In this document: piece by piece, positions 7,721 to 16,498 of the stretch
Layout of the letters: every line of letters starts with the position of its first letter
How positions within the stretch are numbered: position 1 is the stretch's first letter
DNA from: Geofilum rhodophaeum
GTDB lineage: Bacteria; Bacteroidota; Bacteroidia; Bacteroidales; Marinilabiliaceae
Direction: 5' to 3'
NCBI RefSeq assembly: GCF_002210225.1
Contig: NZ_MWUJ01000001.1
Span: forward strand, 244,381-308,380
Length of the DNA: 64,000 nt
Position numbers and translations under genes: made by a program
Notes under the pieces: generated by a model
Told to the model about the DNA's origin: nothing
The model's input: the letters and a program-made list of their open reading frames with translations, nothing else
Databases searched by the model: none

Positions 7721-9835
7721 TTATCGAACCAAACCGCGCTGCTTCAAGAGCGGCTCAATACCGGGCTCGCTTCCACGGAAAGACTTATACATTTCCATAC
7801 CGTCGCGGGTACCGCCTTTTTCAAGAATTTCGCTGCGGAACTTGCGTGCCGTCTCGGCATCAAACAAATCACCCGTCTCCACAAAAGCCTCAAAAGCATC
7901 GGCATCCAAAACACCGGCCCAAATGTAGCTGTAGTAGCCGGCAGAATAACCGCCGGAGAAAATGTGCTGAAAGTGGGTAGAGCCGTGACGAAAATAAATT
8001 TCATCCATCATATCGAATTTCTCCTGAACACCCTTCTCAAACTCTGCCACATCAAAGGGCTCATATTCTTTAAGGGTATGGTACTCCATATCCAAAAGGG
8101 CCGAAGCCATAAATTCAACGGTGGCAAAACCCTGTCCAAAATTGGCACTCTCTTTAATGCGCTCAATCAAAGCATCGGGAATTACTTCACCGGTCTCATA
8201 ATGCTTGGCAAACTGCTTCAACACCTCGGGGTGCTTGGCCCAATTCTCCATAACCTGAGAAGGCAGTTCTACAAAATCACGCTGCACCGATGTCCCTGAA
8301 AGTCCATGATAAACAGTATTGGAGAGCAGGCCGTGCAAAGCGTGACCAAATTCATGGAAGAAGGTGGTCATCTCGTCGAAGGTCAGCAAGGCCGGCTGAT
8401 CGCCACTTGGCGCAGTAAAGTTACATACAATGGTGATCACCGGATGAACAAAGTTGCCTTCCTGATCGACCTGCTGCTTGCGGTAGCTGCTCATCCAGGC
8501 ACCGCCACGTTTGCTGGCACGCGGATGCATATCCATATACAAAATACCTACGTGACTGCCATCTGCCTCCTTCACTTCCCAGGCCGTAGCCTCAGGATGG
8601 TAAACAGGCACATCGCTGCGCTGCTCAAACTGCAATCCATACAACTTGTTGGCCACCATAAAGATGCCGTCACGCACACTGTTCACTTCAAAATACCGAC
8701 TGATTTCTCCCTCATCCAAATCGTACTTGGCCTTACGCACCTTCTCCGCGTAATAGCGCCAATCCCAAAAAGCCAAATCAAAATCATGGCCTTCACTGTC
8801 GATCATCTCCTGCAGCATTACTGCTTCTTCACGGGCAATGGGCAGCGCAGCTTCCCAAATTTGCTTAAGGAAGCTGTTCACCGTTTCCACATTACCTGCC
8901 ATCCGGTTTTCCAGCGCAAAATCAGCATAAGAATCAAAACCCAGCAACTTAACTCTTTCCAAACGCAACTGGGTCAGCTTATTGATGATCTCCCCATTGT
9001 TGAACGCGTTGTCGTTGTTCCCACGGTTGATGTAGGCCCTGCCCATCTGCTCACGCAAAGCACGATTGTCGGCATAGGTCAAAAAGGGCATCACACTGGG
9101 ATTGTGCAAGGTAAAGAGCCATTTGCCTTCCTGGCCTTCCTGTACAGCAGCTTCAGCCGCTGCGGCCACTACCGAGGCAGGTAGTCCCGAAAGATCCTCT
9201 TCCTTCTCGACAAACAACTTAAAGTTGTTGACATCGGCCAGCACGTTCTGACCAAATTGCAGTGTCAGTACCGACAATTCCTGATTGATTTCCCGGAAAC
9301 GCTCCTGCTTATCGGCAGGCAAAGCTGCACCGCTGCGCACAAACCCCTCATAGGTATTCTTCAGCAACATAGCCTGCTCTTCGTTCAAACCCAGTGTTTC
9401 GCGTTGCTCGTAAACAGCCGCCACACGCTCGAACAAATCCGCATTGAGACTGATGTTGTCGGAATGCGCCGACAACATAGGGGCTACTTCCTGAGCAATT
9501 TGCTGAATCTCGTCTGAAGTGTTCGAAGAATTAAAATTGTAAAACACCGAACTGACCTTATTCAGCAGACCGCCACTGTAGTCCAGTGCAGCAATAGTAT
9601 TCTCGAAGCTGGGCGCTTCTTCACTGGCAGTAATGGCAGCAATTTCTTCCTCCTGCAGACGAATCCCTTCCTCAAAGGCCGGGATAAAGTCTTCGTTCTC
9701 AATCTGCTCAAAAGGCGGCACACCAAAAGGCGTGTCATATTCGGCAAAAAAAGGATTGTCTCCATTCTGCACCTCCCCACAAGCTGTCATCATCATCATC
9801 GTCAAAATAAAAAGTCCAAATTTTCTCATTTGCAT
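7721..9835 (-). CDS. M3 family zinc metallopeptidase lipoprotein (dipeptidyl carboxypeptidase-like)
   Basis: A thimet-oligopeptidase/Dcp-type peptidase of about 704 residues. The zinc site is HEFGHALHG (HExxH), with the downstream Glu in FVELPSQVMENW; the substrate-side motif YHGLSGTSVQ is also present. The N-terminus is a lipoprotein signal ending MTAC, so the enzyme is probably exported and anchored, and would trim peptides in the periplasm. Two Met starts (9835 and 9829) fit; a Met at 9868 is excluded because it lies in the -7 promoter element. It converges with the thioredoxin-like gene over a shared terminator. Confidence 0.9.
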   Translation of the reverse strand: MQMRKFGLFILTMMMMTACGEVQNGDNPFFAEYDTPFGVPPFEQIENEDFIPAFEEGIRLQEEEIAAITASEEAPSFENTIAALDYSGGLLNKVSSVFYNFNSSNTSDEIQQIAQEVAPMLSAHSDNISLNADLFERVAAVYEQRETLGLNEEQAMLLKNTYEGFVRSGAALPADKQERFREINQELSVLTLQFGQNVLADVNNFKLFVEKEEDLSGLPASVVAAAAEAAVQEGQEGKWLFTLHNPSVMPFLTYADNRALREQMGRAYINRGNNDNAFNNGEIINKLTQLRLERVKLLGFDSYADFALENRMAGNVETVNSFLKQIWEAALPIAREEAVMLQEMIDSEGHDFDLAFWDWRYYAEKVRKAKYDLDEGEISRYFEVNSVRDGIFMVANKLYGLQFEQRSDVPVYHPEATAWEVKEADGSHVGILYMDMHPRASKRGGAWMSSYRKQQVDQEGNFVHPVITIVCNFTAPSGDQPALLTFDEMTTFFHEFGHALHGLLSNTVYHGLSGTSVQRDFVELPSQVMENWAKHPEVLKQFAKHYETGEVIPDALIERIKESANFGQGFATVEFMASALLDMEYHTLKEYEPFDVAEFEKGVQEKFDMMDEIYFRHGSTHFQHIFSGGYSAGYYSYIWAGVLDADAFEAFVETGDLFDAETARKFRSEILEKGGTRDGMEMYKSFRGSEPGIEPLLKQRGLVR

Positions 9836-9865
9836 ATTATTGAATAAAACCATCGGATTAACCTT

Positions 9866-9897
9866 CAAAATTAGGCATAAAAAAAACGCCCGACAAA
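9866..9897 (-). promoter_or_regulatory. Promoter for M3 peptidase gene
   Basis: On the minus strand, TTTG (plus strand CAAA at 9894-9897) is followed after 20 bases by TAATTTTG (plus strand CAAAATTA at 9866-9873). This gives a leader of about 30 bases before the start codon. Confidence 0.65.
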
Positions 9898-9935
9898 GAC
9901 ATCCGTCAGGTAAACAAAAATATAGGACAAGAGGT

Positions 9936-10133
9936 TCAGCGCTTTACTCTGGAAAGCACATAACCCAGCACGGCCACCAAAGCACTAACGATAACCGGCA
10001 TCCAGTCGGCCTTACTCACAGCCACATCAACACCCAGCATATTAAAACTTTCCGAATCCTGCCAGGCCTGATAACCAAAATAAGCCAATCCAAGCAAACC
10101 AACCACCAACAATACAATACCCAATATTTTCAT
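9936..10133 (-). CDS. Small two-helix membrane protein (DUF3185-like)
   Basis: A 65-residue protein with two predicted membrane helices, at about 3-23 (ILGIVLLVVGLLGLAYFGYQ) and 45-61 (WMPVIVSALVAVLGYVL), and the basic end SRVKR. Size and pattern resemble DUF3185 proteins, whose function is not known. It is divergent from the DUF2851 gene; a perfect palindrome lies in the shared intergenic region. Nothing suggests a partner gene. Confidence 0.7.
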   Translation of the reverse strand: MKILGIVLLVVGLLGLAYFGYQAWQDSESFNMLGVDVAVSKADWMPVIVSALVAVLGYVLSRVKR

Positions 10134-10170
10134 AATGCACAGTTTTAATGAAAGAATTTTGCGTTAAAAA

Positions 10171-10191
10171 CAACAATTTAATAAATTGTTG
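10171..10191. promoter_or_regulatory. Perfect 21-bp palindrome in divergent intergenic region
   Basis: CAACAATTTA-A-TAAATTGTTG, a fully symmetric 10-bp arm pair around one A. It lies 17 bases before the DUF2851 start codon and 37 bases before the DUF3185-like start on the other strand. It has no T run, so it looks more like a dimeric regulator site than a terminator; this is inference. Confidence 0.5.
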
Positions 10192-10208
10192 CTTCATACC
10201 CAAACCCA

Positions 10209-11408
10209 ATGACCGAAGATGTTTTACAGCTGATATGGCAGCACCGGCTCTACCGTCAGGAACCCTTCCTTACCGAAGAAGGGGAAGTACTTGAAATCAT
10301 TCATCCGGGACTCCTTAACCGGGATGCCGGACCAGATTTTTTCAATGCAAAAATCAAAATTAACGGCATCTTATGGGCCGGCAATGTGGAATTGCACCAT
10401 CAGGCGTCCGACTGGCATCGACACAAACACCACCAAAACCCTGCCTTCGACAATGTAATACTACATGTTGTGGCTAAAAGCGGCGGCTGCACCTTCAACA
10501 GCAAAGGCCGGAAAATTCCCGTTTGGTTGATGCCCCTTCCCCGTGAACTCAGAGACTTCAGCAAAATAGCGATTCCTTCGTCCCTCCCCTGCAGCCAGAA
10601 ACTGACTCAGATCTCCACCTTGAATTTGTGTGCGTGGACCGATCGCATGTTGCTGGAGAGGCTACAGGACAAAACCGCCTCCATTGCAGCTATGCTGCAA
10701 CAGGGATTTTCCAGGCAAAAGGTGCTGTTCGTGCTAATGAGCAGAAGCTTTGGTTTTGGGCTGAACAACGACGCCTTTGAACAACTGGCCCGACAAACGC
10801 CCTGGGAGCTGGTGCGGGACCTGAAAAACCAACCCTTAGCACTAAAAGCGCTGTTGCTGGGACAAGGTGCCATGCTGCCGAAAGACCGCAGCAAGGCGTC
10901 CCGACAGATGGTACGGACCTACCAACAACTAAAAAGGCAGCACGCACTGCATCCTATAAAGCCCGAACAATGGAAAAGACTGCGCATCCGCCCTTTCGGT
11001 TTTCCGCGGCGTCGACTCCTGCAGCTGGCCGAATTTCTTCAGCATGATTTCCCTGCACTTGAAACCTTAAACCAGACGCCCCATATCTCCAGCCTAGAAA
11101 AAGTGTGGCTTCCAGGCCCCCTGAGTCGAAAAGCCCTGCAACTTGTCCTCATCAACAGTGTAATTCCCTTCTTTTTTGCCCTAAACTGGCTTCAGGACAA
11201 GCCCGGAGGCTGTCAAAGGGCCCTGGATTGGTTGCAACAACTTCCGCCCGAGAACAATCGCATCACCCGTGTTTGGAAAAGCATGGGCCTGCGCCCCCTT
11301 TCCGCTGCCGACACACAAGCCCTACTTCATCTTCACCGCCATTATTGCGTGCTCCACCGCTGCCTGCACTGCCGCATCGGTCATCTTTTACTGGCCCAAC
11401 ACGACTGA
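10209..11408 (+). CDS. DUF2851 family protein
   Basis: A 399-residue cytoplasmic protein of unknown function. The N-terminal third carries the features typical of DUF2851: the opening LQLIWQHRLY, HPGLLNRDAGPDFFNAKIKI, then GNVELHHQASDW and DNVILHVV. The spaced His/Asp/Glu residues (for example DAGPDF and EVELHH-like) look enzyme-like, but no activity is established that I can name. The C-terminal region includes a CxxxxxxxCLHC cluster (HYCVLHRCLHCRIGH). The next gene has its own promoter 55 bases downstream. Confidence 0.8.
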   Translation: MTEDVLQLIWQHRLYRQEPFLTEEGEVLEIIHPGLLNRDAGPDFFNAKIKINGILWAGNVELHHQASDWHRHKHHQNPAFDNVILHVVAKSGGCTFNSKGRKIPVWLMPLPRELRDFSKIAIPSSLPCSQKLTQISTLNLCAWTDRMLLERLQDKTASIAAMLQQGFSRQKVLFVLMSRSFGFGLNNDAFEQLARQTPWELVRDLKNQPLALKALLLGQGAMLPKDRSKASRQMVRTYQQLKRQHALHPIKPEQWKRLRIRPFGFPRRRLLQLAEFLQHDFPALETLNQTPHISSLEKVWLPGPLSRKALQLVLINSVIPFFFALNWLQDKPGGCQRALDWLQQLPPENNRITRVWKSMGLRPLSAADTQALLHLHRHYCVLHRCLHCRIGHLLLAQHD

Positions 11409-11463
11409 CAATCAGAAGAACCTATTCCGACCGGGGTACTGTGGCACAATTTCTGAAGGTAGA

Positions 11464-11493
11464 TTGTCTTTCGGCTAAGTTTTTTTAGCTTTG
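11464..11493 (+). promoter_or_regulatory. Bacteroidetes-type promoter for DUF1573 gene
   Basis: TTG at 11464-11466, a spacing of exactly 19 bases, and TAGCTTTG at 11486-11493. It is one of the closest matches to the consensus in the window and lies about 30 bases before the start codon. Confidence 0.8.
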
Positions 11494-11524
11494 TATATTC
11501 GATATTCAACAAAACCATTCAACG

Positions 11525-12601
11525 ATGAAACATATTTTATTGGCCGTATTGGTCTTACTGGGCCTGACAGCAGAAGCTCAAAACACCAAAGCCCAACTGA
11601 GTTTTGAGAAAAAGGTACACGATTTTGGCAGCATTAAGGAAGAAGGTGGCCCCGTGGCCTACACCTTCGAATTTACCAATACCGGACAAATGCCCCTGGT
11701 GATTCACAACGTAAGAGCCTCCTGCGGTTGCACCACCCCCGAGTGGACACGCACCCCCATTCAACCGGGTGGCAAGGGCACCCTCAAAGCGACATTTGAC
11801 CCACGCAACCGACCGGGCAACTTCAACAAATCCATCACCGTCAGTTCCAATGGGCAAAATGCTACAGAAATATTACGCATTGTGGGTCGCGTAGAAGAAC
11901 GTGAACGGACTGTGGCCGACAACTATCCGAGGGAAATGGGGGAAATACGCCTCAAATCGGCCCACCTCTCCTTTACCCGTGTCGAGCCCGGCAGCCAAAA
12001 AGAAGCGACCCTGGGCATCATCAACACATCGTCACAAGCGGTCACCCTCAGTTTCAACAGGGTGCCGTCCCACCTGCGCATAGCCGCTCAGCCAGCCACC
12101 CTGCAACCGGGCCAGGAAGGGGAAATAAAAGCCACTTACGACGCTTCAAAGGTCAACGACTGGGGCTTTGTGGTAGACCAGGTTTATGTCCTGGTCAATG
12201 GCAACCAGCCCAAGGACAACCGGCTCAGCGTCAGTGCAACCATCGAAGAAGATTACAGCTCCTGGTCGCCCCAACAATTGGCCAATGCACCCGACATCCA
12301 ATTCAGCGAAAACAATTTCGATTTCGGAGCGGTTAAACAGGGGACTGTATTGGAACACACATTCAAAATCACCAACAAAGGCAAAAGTGATCTGATTCTG
12401 CGCAAAGTAAGGACTTCCTGCGGCTGTACCGCCTCCAAGCCCGATAAAGAGGTTGTTCGTCCGGGAGAAACCGTCAACCTGGCAGTGAGCTTCAACACGC
12501 GCGGACGCAATGGGCGCCAAAGCCAGTCGGTCACCATCTACTCCAACGACCCCAAAAAGAGCACCATGCTTCTTCGGGTTTCCGCAACTGTTAATCCCTA
12601 G
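11525..12601 (+). CDS. Exported protein with two DUF1573 domains
   Basis: A 358-residue protein with a signal peptide (MKHILLAVLVLLGLTAEAQ). It has two DUF1573 Ig-like modules, one near residues 25-120 and one near 250-358. Each holds the hallmark cysteine motif: SCGCTTPEW in the first and SCGCTASKP in the second. The central segment is an Ig-like spacer without the cysteines. DUF1573 proteins are common in Bacteroidota envelopes and resemble ASPM/SPD-2/Hydin-type folds, but their job is not defined. It has its own promoter and is followed 53 bases later by meaB, probably unrelated in function. Confidence 0.85.
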   Translation: MKHILLAVLVLLGLTAEAQNTKAQLSFEKKVHDFGSIKEEGGPVAYTFEFTNTGQMPLVIHNVRASCGCTTPEWTRTPIQPGGKGTLKATFDPRNRPGNFNKSITVSSNGQNATEILRIVGRVEERERTVADNYPREMGEIRLKSAHLSFTRVEPGSQKEATLGIINTSSQAVTLSFNRVPSHLRIAAQPATLQPGQEGEIKATYDASKVNDWGFVVDQVYVLVNGNQPKDNRLSVSATIEEDYSSWSPQQLANAPDIQFSENNFDFGAVKQGTVLEHTFKITNKGKSDLILRKVRTSCGCTASKPDKEVVRPGETVNLAVSFNTRGRNGRQSQSVTIYSNDPKKSTMLLRVSATVNP

Positions 12602-12654
12602 CCTTAAAAAATTAAAATCCGTACCTTGGCTGCAAACACAAAAGCAAAAGCACT

Positions 12655-13776
12655 ATGCATTTTAACAAGGGCCGGGATCACATCGAGAACGATCCCTCTT
12701 TCAAAGGCCTAAAAGTAAATAAAGGAACCGAGCACCTGCCCTCCCTTAATCCGGAGGCGGCTCGCCGTTTTCTGCAGAACAAGCGCAAGAATCTGAGTGT
12801 TGACCAGTATGTTGAAGGAATTTTAGCCGGCGACATCACCCTGCTGAGTCGCGCCGTCACCCTGGTAGAAAGCTCCCTTCCCCAACACCAGGAAATGGCC
12901 CAGCAAATCATCACCCAATGCCTCCCCCATGCGGGGCGAGCGGTACGCCTGGGCATAACAGGCGTGCCGGGTGCAGGAAAAAGCACCTTTATCGAGGCCA
13001 TGGGTACGCACTTGATTGAACAGGGGCACAAACTGGCCGTGCTGGCCATTGATCCCAGCAGCGAACGTACCAAGGGGAGCATTTTGGGCGACAAGACCCG
13101 AATGGAAAATCTGTCGGTTATGGAGCAAGCCTACATACGTCCTTCTCCGTCGGCCGGCTCCCTCGGAGGCGTGGCCCGAAAAACACGGGAAACCATCGTT
13201 CTTTGCGAAGCAGCTGGTTTCGACACCATCTTCATTGAGACCGTTGGGGTTGGACAGAGTGAGACGGCCGTGCACTCCATGGTCGACTTTTTTCTGCTTA
13301 TCCTGATTGCCGGGGCTGGTGACGAACTTCAGGGCATCAAGCGGGGCATCATGGAAATGGCAGACGGCATAGCGGTAAATAAGGCAGACGGCCAAAACAC
13401 AGCCAAGGCCAAACTGGCCAGAGCCCAATACAGCAACGCGCTCCACTTATTCCCTCCCTCCCGATCGGGTTGGATACCACGGGTTGAGACCTGCTCCTCC
13501 CTTAACTCGGAAGGGGTTATACCGGTATGGGAAATGATTGATGACTTTATGGCCCACACCAAAAAAAATGGTTATTTCCAACAACACCGCAACGAGCAAG
13601 CGCGTTATTGGATGACCGAATCGATACAGGAAAACCTAAAAAACAACTTTTACCAAAACCCCCGGATTAAGACCCTCCTTCCGGAACTGGAGACCCAGGT
13701 TCAACAAGATCGGCTCAGCTCCTTTGAGGCAGCCAGACAACTGCTGGATCTTTATTTCAAAGGGCTCCCCAAATAA
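12655..13776 (+). CDS. meaB: MeaB-type GTPase chaperone of methylmalonyl-CoA mutase
   Basis: A 373-residue SIMIBI-class GTPase. It has Walker A GVPGAGKS at residues 103-110, a switch region DPSSERTKGSILGDKTRM, ETVGVGQSE, and the base-specificity motif NKADG. Family members (MeaB/ArgK) guard adenosylcobalamin loading and repair of methylmalonyl-CoA mutase in propionate/succinate metabolism. The mutase genes are not in the window, so the link rests on the family. A biotin-dependent carboxyltransferase/carrier pair at 35485-37364 may act in the same pathway. There is no clear own promoter; TACCTTGG upstream is one base off the -7 consensus. Confidence 0.9.
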   Translation: MHFNKGRDHIENDPSFKGLKVNKGTEHLPSLNPEAARRFLQNKRKNLSVDQYVEGILAGDITLLSRAVTLVESSLPQHQEMAQQIITQCLPHAGRAVRLGITGVPGAGKSTFIEAMGTHLIEQGHKLAVLAIDPSSERTKGSILGDKTRMENLSVMEQAYIRPSPSAGSLGGVARKTRETIVLCEAAGFDTIFIETVGVGQSETAVHSMVDFFLLILIAGAGDELQGIKRGIMEMADGIAVNKADGQNTAKAKLARAQYSNALHLFPPSRSGWIPRVETCSSLNSEGVIPVWEMIDDFMAHTKKNGYFQQHRNEQARYWMTESIQENLKNNFYQNPRIKTLLPELETQVQQDRLSSFEAARQLLDLYFKGLPK

Positions 13777-13826
13777 TCGTATTTTCAATTTCAGTTATTA
13801 TACAAGCAACGACAAATTTTTTATTT

Positions 13827-14924
13827 ATGAGAAATCTCTTTTTTGGATTGGCACTAATGGGGCTGTTTGCAGCGTGTTCGGCAGACAGTTACAAAATAAC
13901 GGGTGAGTTTGAAAACCTGGACGAAGGTACTGTTTACCTCAGGAAAATTGAGGAACAGGGTCTCAGCGAAGTAGACACTGCCGAAGTAAGTTCCGGCACC
14001 TTCGTTTTTGAAGGAAAAGCAGAACACCCCGAATTGTATCTGATCTTTGCTGAAGAAGTAGAGGAACCCATTGTTTTCTTCCTGGAAAACAGCTCCATTA
14101 AAATCACCGCCAACACGGAGAAAATGGACGAAGCTGTGATTAAAGGCTCCAAGCTGTCCGACCTGTTCAAGCAATTCAACGACAACTTCCCACACATGGA
14201 AAAGGAAGAGAAAATGCGTGAAGAGTTTATGGCTGCACAAAGCCAGCAGGACCAGGCAACCATGCAAAGCATTATGGCCGATATGGAAGCCATTATGGAG
14301 GACCGCCAGACCTACTACAAAGACTTTGTGAAAAGCAACAGCAACAATGCAGTTGGCGCCTTCCTGGCCCTCAACATGGCCCAGTCGCTCGAATACGAAG
14401 AACTCGAAGAACTGCTGACGAACCTGGAAGCAGCCTTGGGCGATCACCCTTACGTTATTTCCCTGAAGGAAATGATGGAACCGCTTAAAGCACAGAAAGA
14501 GGCCGAAGCAGCCCTGAGCATTGGCAACACAGCCCCCGACTTCACCCTCACCGACCTCGAAGGAAATGAAGTGAGTCTTTCCGATTTCCAGGGCAAGTAT
14601 GTCTTCATCGATTTTTGGGCCGCCTGGTGTCGCCCCTGTCGCGAAGAAAACCCTTTGCTGGTTGAAGTATACAAGCAATTTGCTGGCGAGGACTTTGAGA
14701 TCATCAGCGTATCTCTGGATCAAACCGAAGAGGCCTGGAGACAGGCTGTGCAAGAGGATAAGCTCACCTGGACCCAGCTGCACGACCCGGCCAACACCGC
14801 CGCCACCTCTTATATGGTTCAATCCATTCCCAACACCTGGTTGCTCGATAAAGAAGGCAAAATCCTGAAGAAACAAATTCGTTCGGCCGAACTCACCGAA
14901 TTTTTAAAGGGCTTGCAGAACTAA
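13827..14924 (+). CDS. TlpA-like thiol-disulfide lipoprotein with DUF4369 domain
   Basis: A 365-residue exported lipoprotein. The signal sequence ends in the lipobox FAAC (Cys17). A DUF4369 beta-rich domain (about 18-115) is followed by a helical middle section rich in Met, Gln and Glu. A TlpA/ResA-like thioredoxin domain (about 230-365) has the active site WCRPC in FWAAWCRPCREENP and the cis-Pro segment SIPNTWLLD. Such proteins reduce disulfides in periplasmic or surface proteins, often haem-related; the partner is not evident. A terminator follows. Confidence 0.88.
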   Translation: MRNLFFGLALMGLFAACSADSYKITGEFENLDEGTVYLRKIEEQGLSEVDTAEVSSGTFVFEGKAEHPELYLIFAEEVEEPIVFFLENSSIKITANTEKMDEAVIKGSKLSDLFKQFNDNFPHMEKEEKMREEFMAAQSQQDQATMQSIMADMEAIMEDRQTYYKDFVKSNSNNAVGAFLALNMAQSLEYEELEELLTNLEAALGDHPYVISLKEMMEPLKAQKEAEAALSIGNTAPDFTLTDLEGNEVSLSDFQGKYVFIDFWAAWCRPCREENPLLVEVYKQFAGEDFEIISVSLDQTEEAWRQAVQEDKLTWTQLHDPANTAATSYMVQSIPNTWLLDKEGKILKKQIRSAELTEFLKGLQN

Positions 14925-14941
14925 GCAAGCATACAAGAATC

Positions 14942-14973
14942 AAAGGGGAGGACCAAGTGTTTTCCCCTTTTTT
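14942..14973 (+). terminator. Rho-independent terminator after TlpA-like gene
   Basis: Stem AAAGGGGA / TCCCCTTT with a 13-base loop and a T run, 18 bases after the stop codon of the TlpA-like gene. Confidence 0.75.
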
Positions 14974-14994
14974 GAACACCAAAAGGGATACACC

Positions 14995-16185
14995 ATGTAC
15001 ATTACCCGGGAAGAAGTACTGGAAGCAGCAAGGACCATTCGGCCCCAAGTGGTGGAATTCAGAAGATGGCTGCATCGCCACCCCGAATTATCCTTCCAGG
15101 AACAAAAAACAGCGGCCTATATTGCCGGGCAACTTAAGGCCAACGACATCCCCGTCCGCGAGGGACTGGCAGGCACTGGTCTGATTGCCACCCTAAAGGG
15201 CGAAGCAGGCCCTGGACGCACCATTGCTCTAAGGGCAGATATGGATGCCCTCCCCATCAACGAAGGCACCGGACTGCCTTTCAGCTCTGAAAACCAAGGC
15301 GTAATGCATGCCTGCGGCCACGACGCCCACTCGGCCAGCCTCCTGGGCGTAGCCCTCCTTCTACAACAATGGCGCAAGCGCTGGGGAGGCACCATTCTCC
15401 TGATCTTTCAGCCCGGAGAGGAGAAATTCCCCGGAGGAGCATCCCTGCTCCTAAAAGAAGGCGCCCTGGATGAGCCCAAACCCGAACTGATTATTGGGCA
15501 ACACGTATTGCCTGAAATGCCCGCGGGACACGTAGGCTTCAAAGAAGGAAGGTACATGGCTTCTGGCGACGAAGTGTACATCAGCATCAAGGGCAAAGGC
15601 GGGCACGCCGCCATGCCCCACACCCTCAACGACACCGTATTAGCGGCGGCTCAAACCGTAGTGCAATTGCAACAAATTGTGGCCCGTTTTGTACCGGCCA
15701 CCGTTCCTGCAGTTCTGTCGTTCGGGCGTATTGAGGGACTCGGAGCCACCAACATCATTCCCGAAAAGGTGGATATAGCGGGCACGCTGCGGATGATGGA
15801 CGAAGAATGGCGCGGCAGGGTAAAGGAAAAAATTCATCAAATTGCCACACACACGGCAGCCACCTTCGGATGCACGGCCGAAATAAACATCGGCGACGGC
15901 TACCCCATGGTTTACAACAACGAGGCCCTCACCCGTGAATGCAGTCAACTCGCCAATACTTACCTGGGCAACGACAAGGTGGAAGAGATGGATCTTCGAA
16001 TGACGGCCGAAGATTTTGGCTATTACAGTCAGGTCTTCCCCTCCGTGTTTTACCGCTTTGGCGTAAAACAGGAACAAGGGGAAACGGGTGCTTTACATAC
16101 CCCGACCTTTAATCTCAACGAAGACGCCCTGGAAACGGCATGCGGACTAATGACCTGGCTGGCACTGAATGCCCTGCAGCCCTAA
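14995..16185 (+). CDS. M20 family amidohydrolase (N-acyl amino acid / aminoacylase type)
   Basis: A 396-residue dinuclear metal hydrolase of the M20D group (hippurate/N-acyl-amino-acid hydrolase, IAA-conjugate hydrolase). The start is RRWLHRHPELSF; metal ligands are visible in MHACGHDAHSA, in the GEE of FQPGEEKFPGGA, and in the C-terminal region around HTPTFNL. The dimerisation domain sits at about 185-300 with GKGGHAAMPH. No signal peptide. It cleaves the acyl group from N-acylated amino acids; the natural substrate is unknown. No promoter match was seen. A hairpin-forming inverted repeat lies downstream. Confidence 0.9.
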   Translation: MYITREEVLEAARTIRPQVVEFRRWLHRHPELSFQEQKTAAYIAGQLKANDIPVREGLAGTGLIATLKGEAGPGRTIALRADMDALPINEGTGLPFSSENQGVMHACGHDAHSASLLGVALLLQQWRKRWGGTILLIFQPGEEKFPGGASLLLKEGALDEPKPELIIGQHVLPEMPAGHVGFKEGRYMASGDEVYISIKGKGGHAAMPHTLNDTVLAAAQTVVQLQQIVARFVPATVPAVLSFGRIEGLGATNIIPEKVDIAGTLRMMDEEWRGRVKEKIHQIATHTAATFGCTAEINIGDGYPMVYNNEALTRECSQLANTYLGNDKVEEMDLRMTAEDFGYYSQVFPSVFYRFGVKQEQGETGALHTPTFNLNEDALETACGLMTWLALNALQP

Positions 16186-16210
16186 TTTAAAACTCTTACA
16201 AATTGCTCAT

Positions 16211-16252
16211 TTTATAGGCAAATGATTTTTTTAAATAAAAAAAGCCTATAAA
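16211..16252. repeat. Inverted repeat spanning the ferredoxin promoter region
   Basis: TTTATAGGC (16211-16219) and GCCTATAAA (16244-16252) form a 9-bp inverted repeat. The loop contains a run of T, AAAT, then a run of A, which can extend the hairpin. The right arm overlaps a TAAATTTG -7-like element at 16249-16256. It may terminate the upstream gene or control the ferredoxin gene. Confidence 0.6.
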
Positions 16253-16256
16253 TTTG
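16249..16256 (+). promoter_or_regulatory. -7-like element for ferredoxin gene
   Basis: TAAATTTG fits TAnnTTTG. No TTG is found at the expected upstream spacing, so support is partial. Confidence 0.4.
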
Positions 16257-16286
16257 TCAACTGTAACTATTAAAAACTACAAGAAA

Positions 16287-16454
16287 ATGGCATACGTAAT
16301 TGATGACAGTTGTATTGCTTGCGGATCTTGCATTGACGAATGCCCGGTAGACGCCATCAGCGAAGGCGATATCTATAAGATTGATCCCGAAGCCTGTACC
16401 GATTGTGGCGCATGCGCCGATGTTTGTCCTACAGAGTCCATTCATCCGGCTTAA
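16287..16454 (+). CDS. Two-cluster 4Fe-4S ferredoxin
   Basis: A 55-residue bacterial-type ferredoxin with two CxxCxxCxxxCP motifs: CIACGSCIDECP and CTDCGACADVCP. It carries low-potential electrons to cytoplasmic oxidoreductases such as pyruvate:ferredoxin oxidoreductase. The ATG at 16287 gives the expected start MAYVIDDSCIACG; an in-frame upstream start at 16254 falls in the promoter region and adds non-conserved residues. The gene is monocistronic, ending at a strong bidirectional terminator. Confidence 0.95.
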   Translation: MAYVIDDSCIACGSCIDECPVDAISEGDIYKIDPEACTDCGACADVCPTESIHPA

Positions 16455-16464
16455 GCAATAAAGC

Positions 16465-16493
16465 AAAAAACCCGTCGAAACGACGGGTTTTTT
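16465..16493. terminator. Bidirectional rho-independent terminator
   Basis: A 13-bp stem AAAAAACCCGTCG / CGACGGGTTTTTT with loop AAA lies between the convergent ferredoxin and folate cyclo-ligase genes. Confidence 0.9.
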
Positions 16494-16498
16494 GTTGA

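Noticed and set aside
8306-9184. 292-codon plus-strand open frame opposite the M3 peptidase
   Set aside because: Shadow of the peptidase gene; no promoter, motif or signal supports it.
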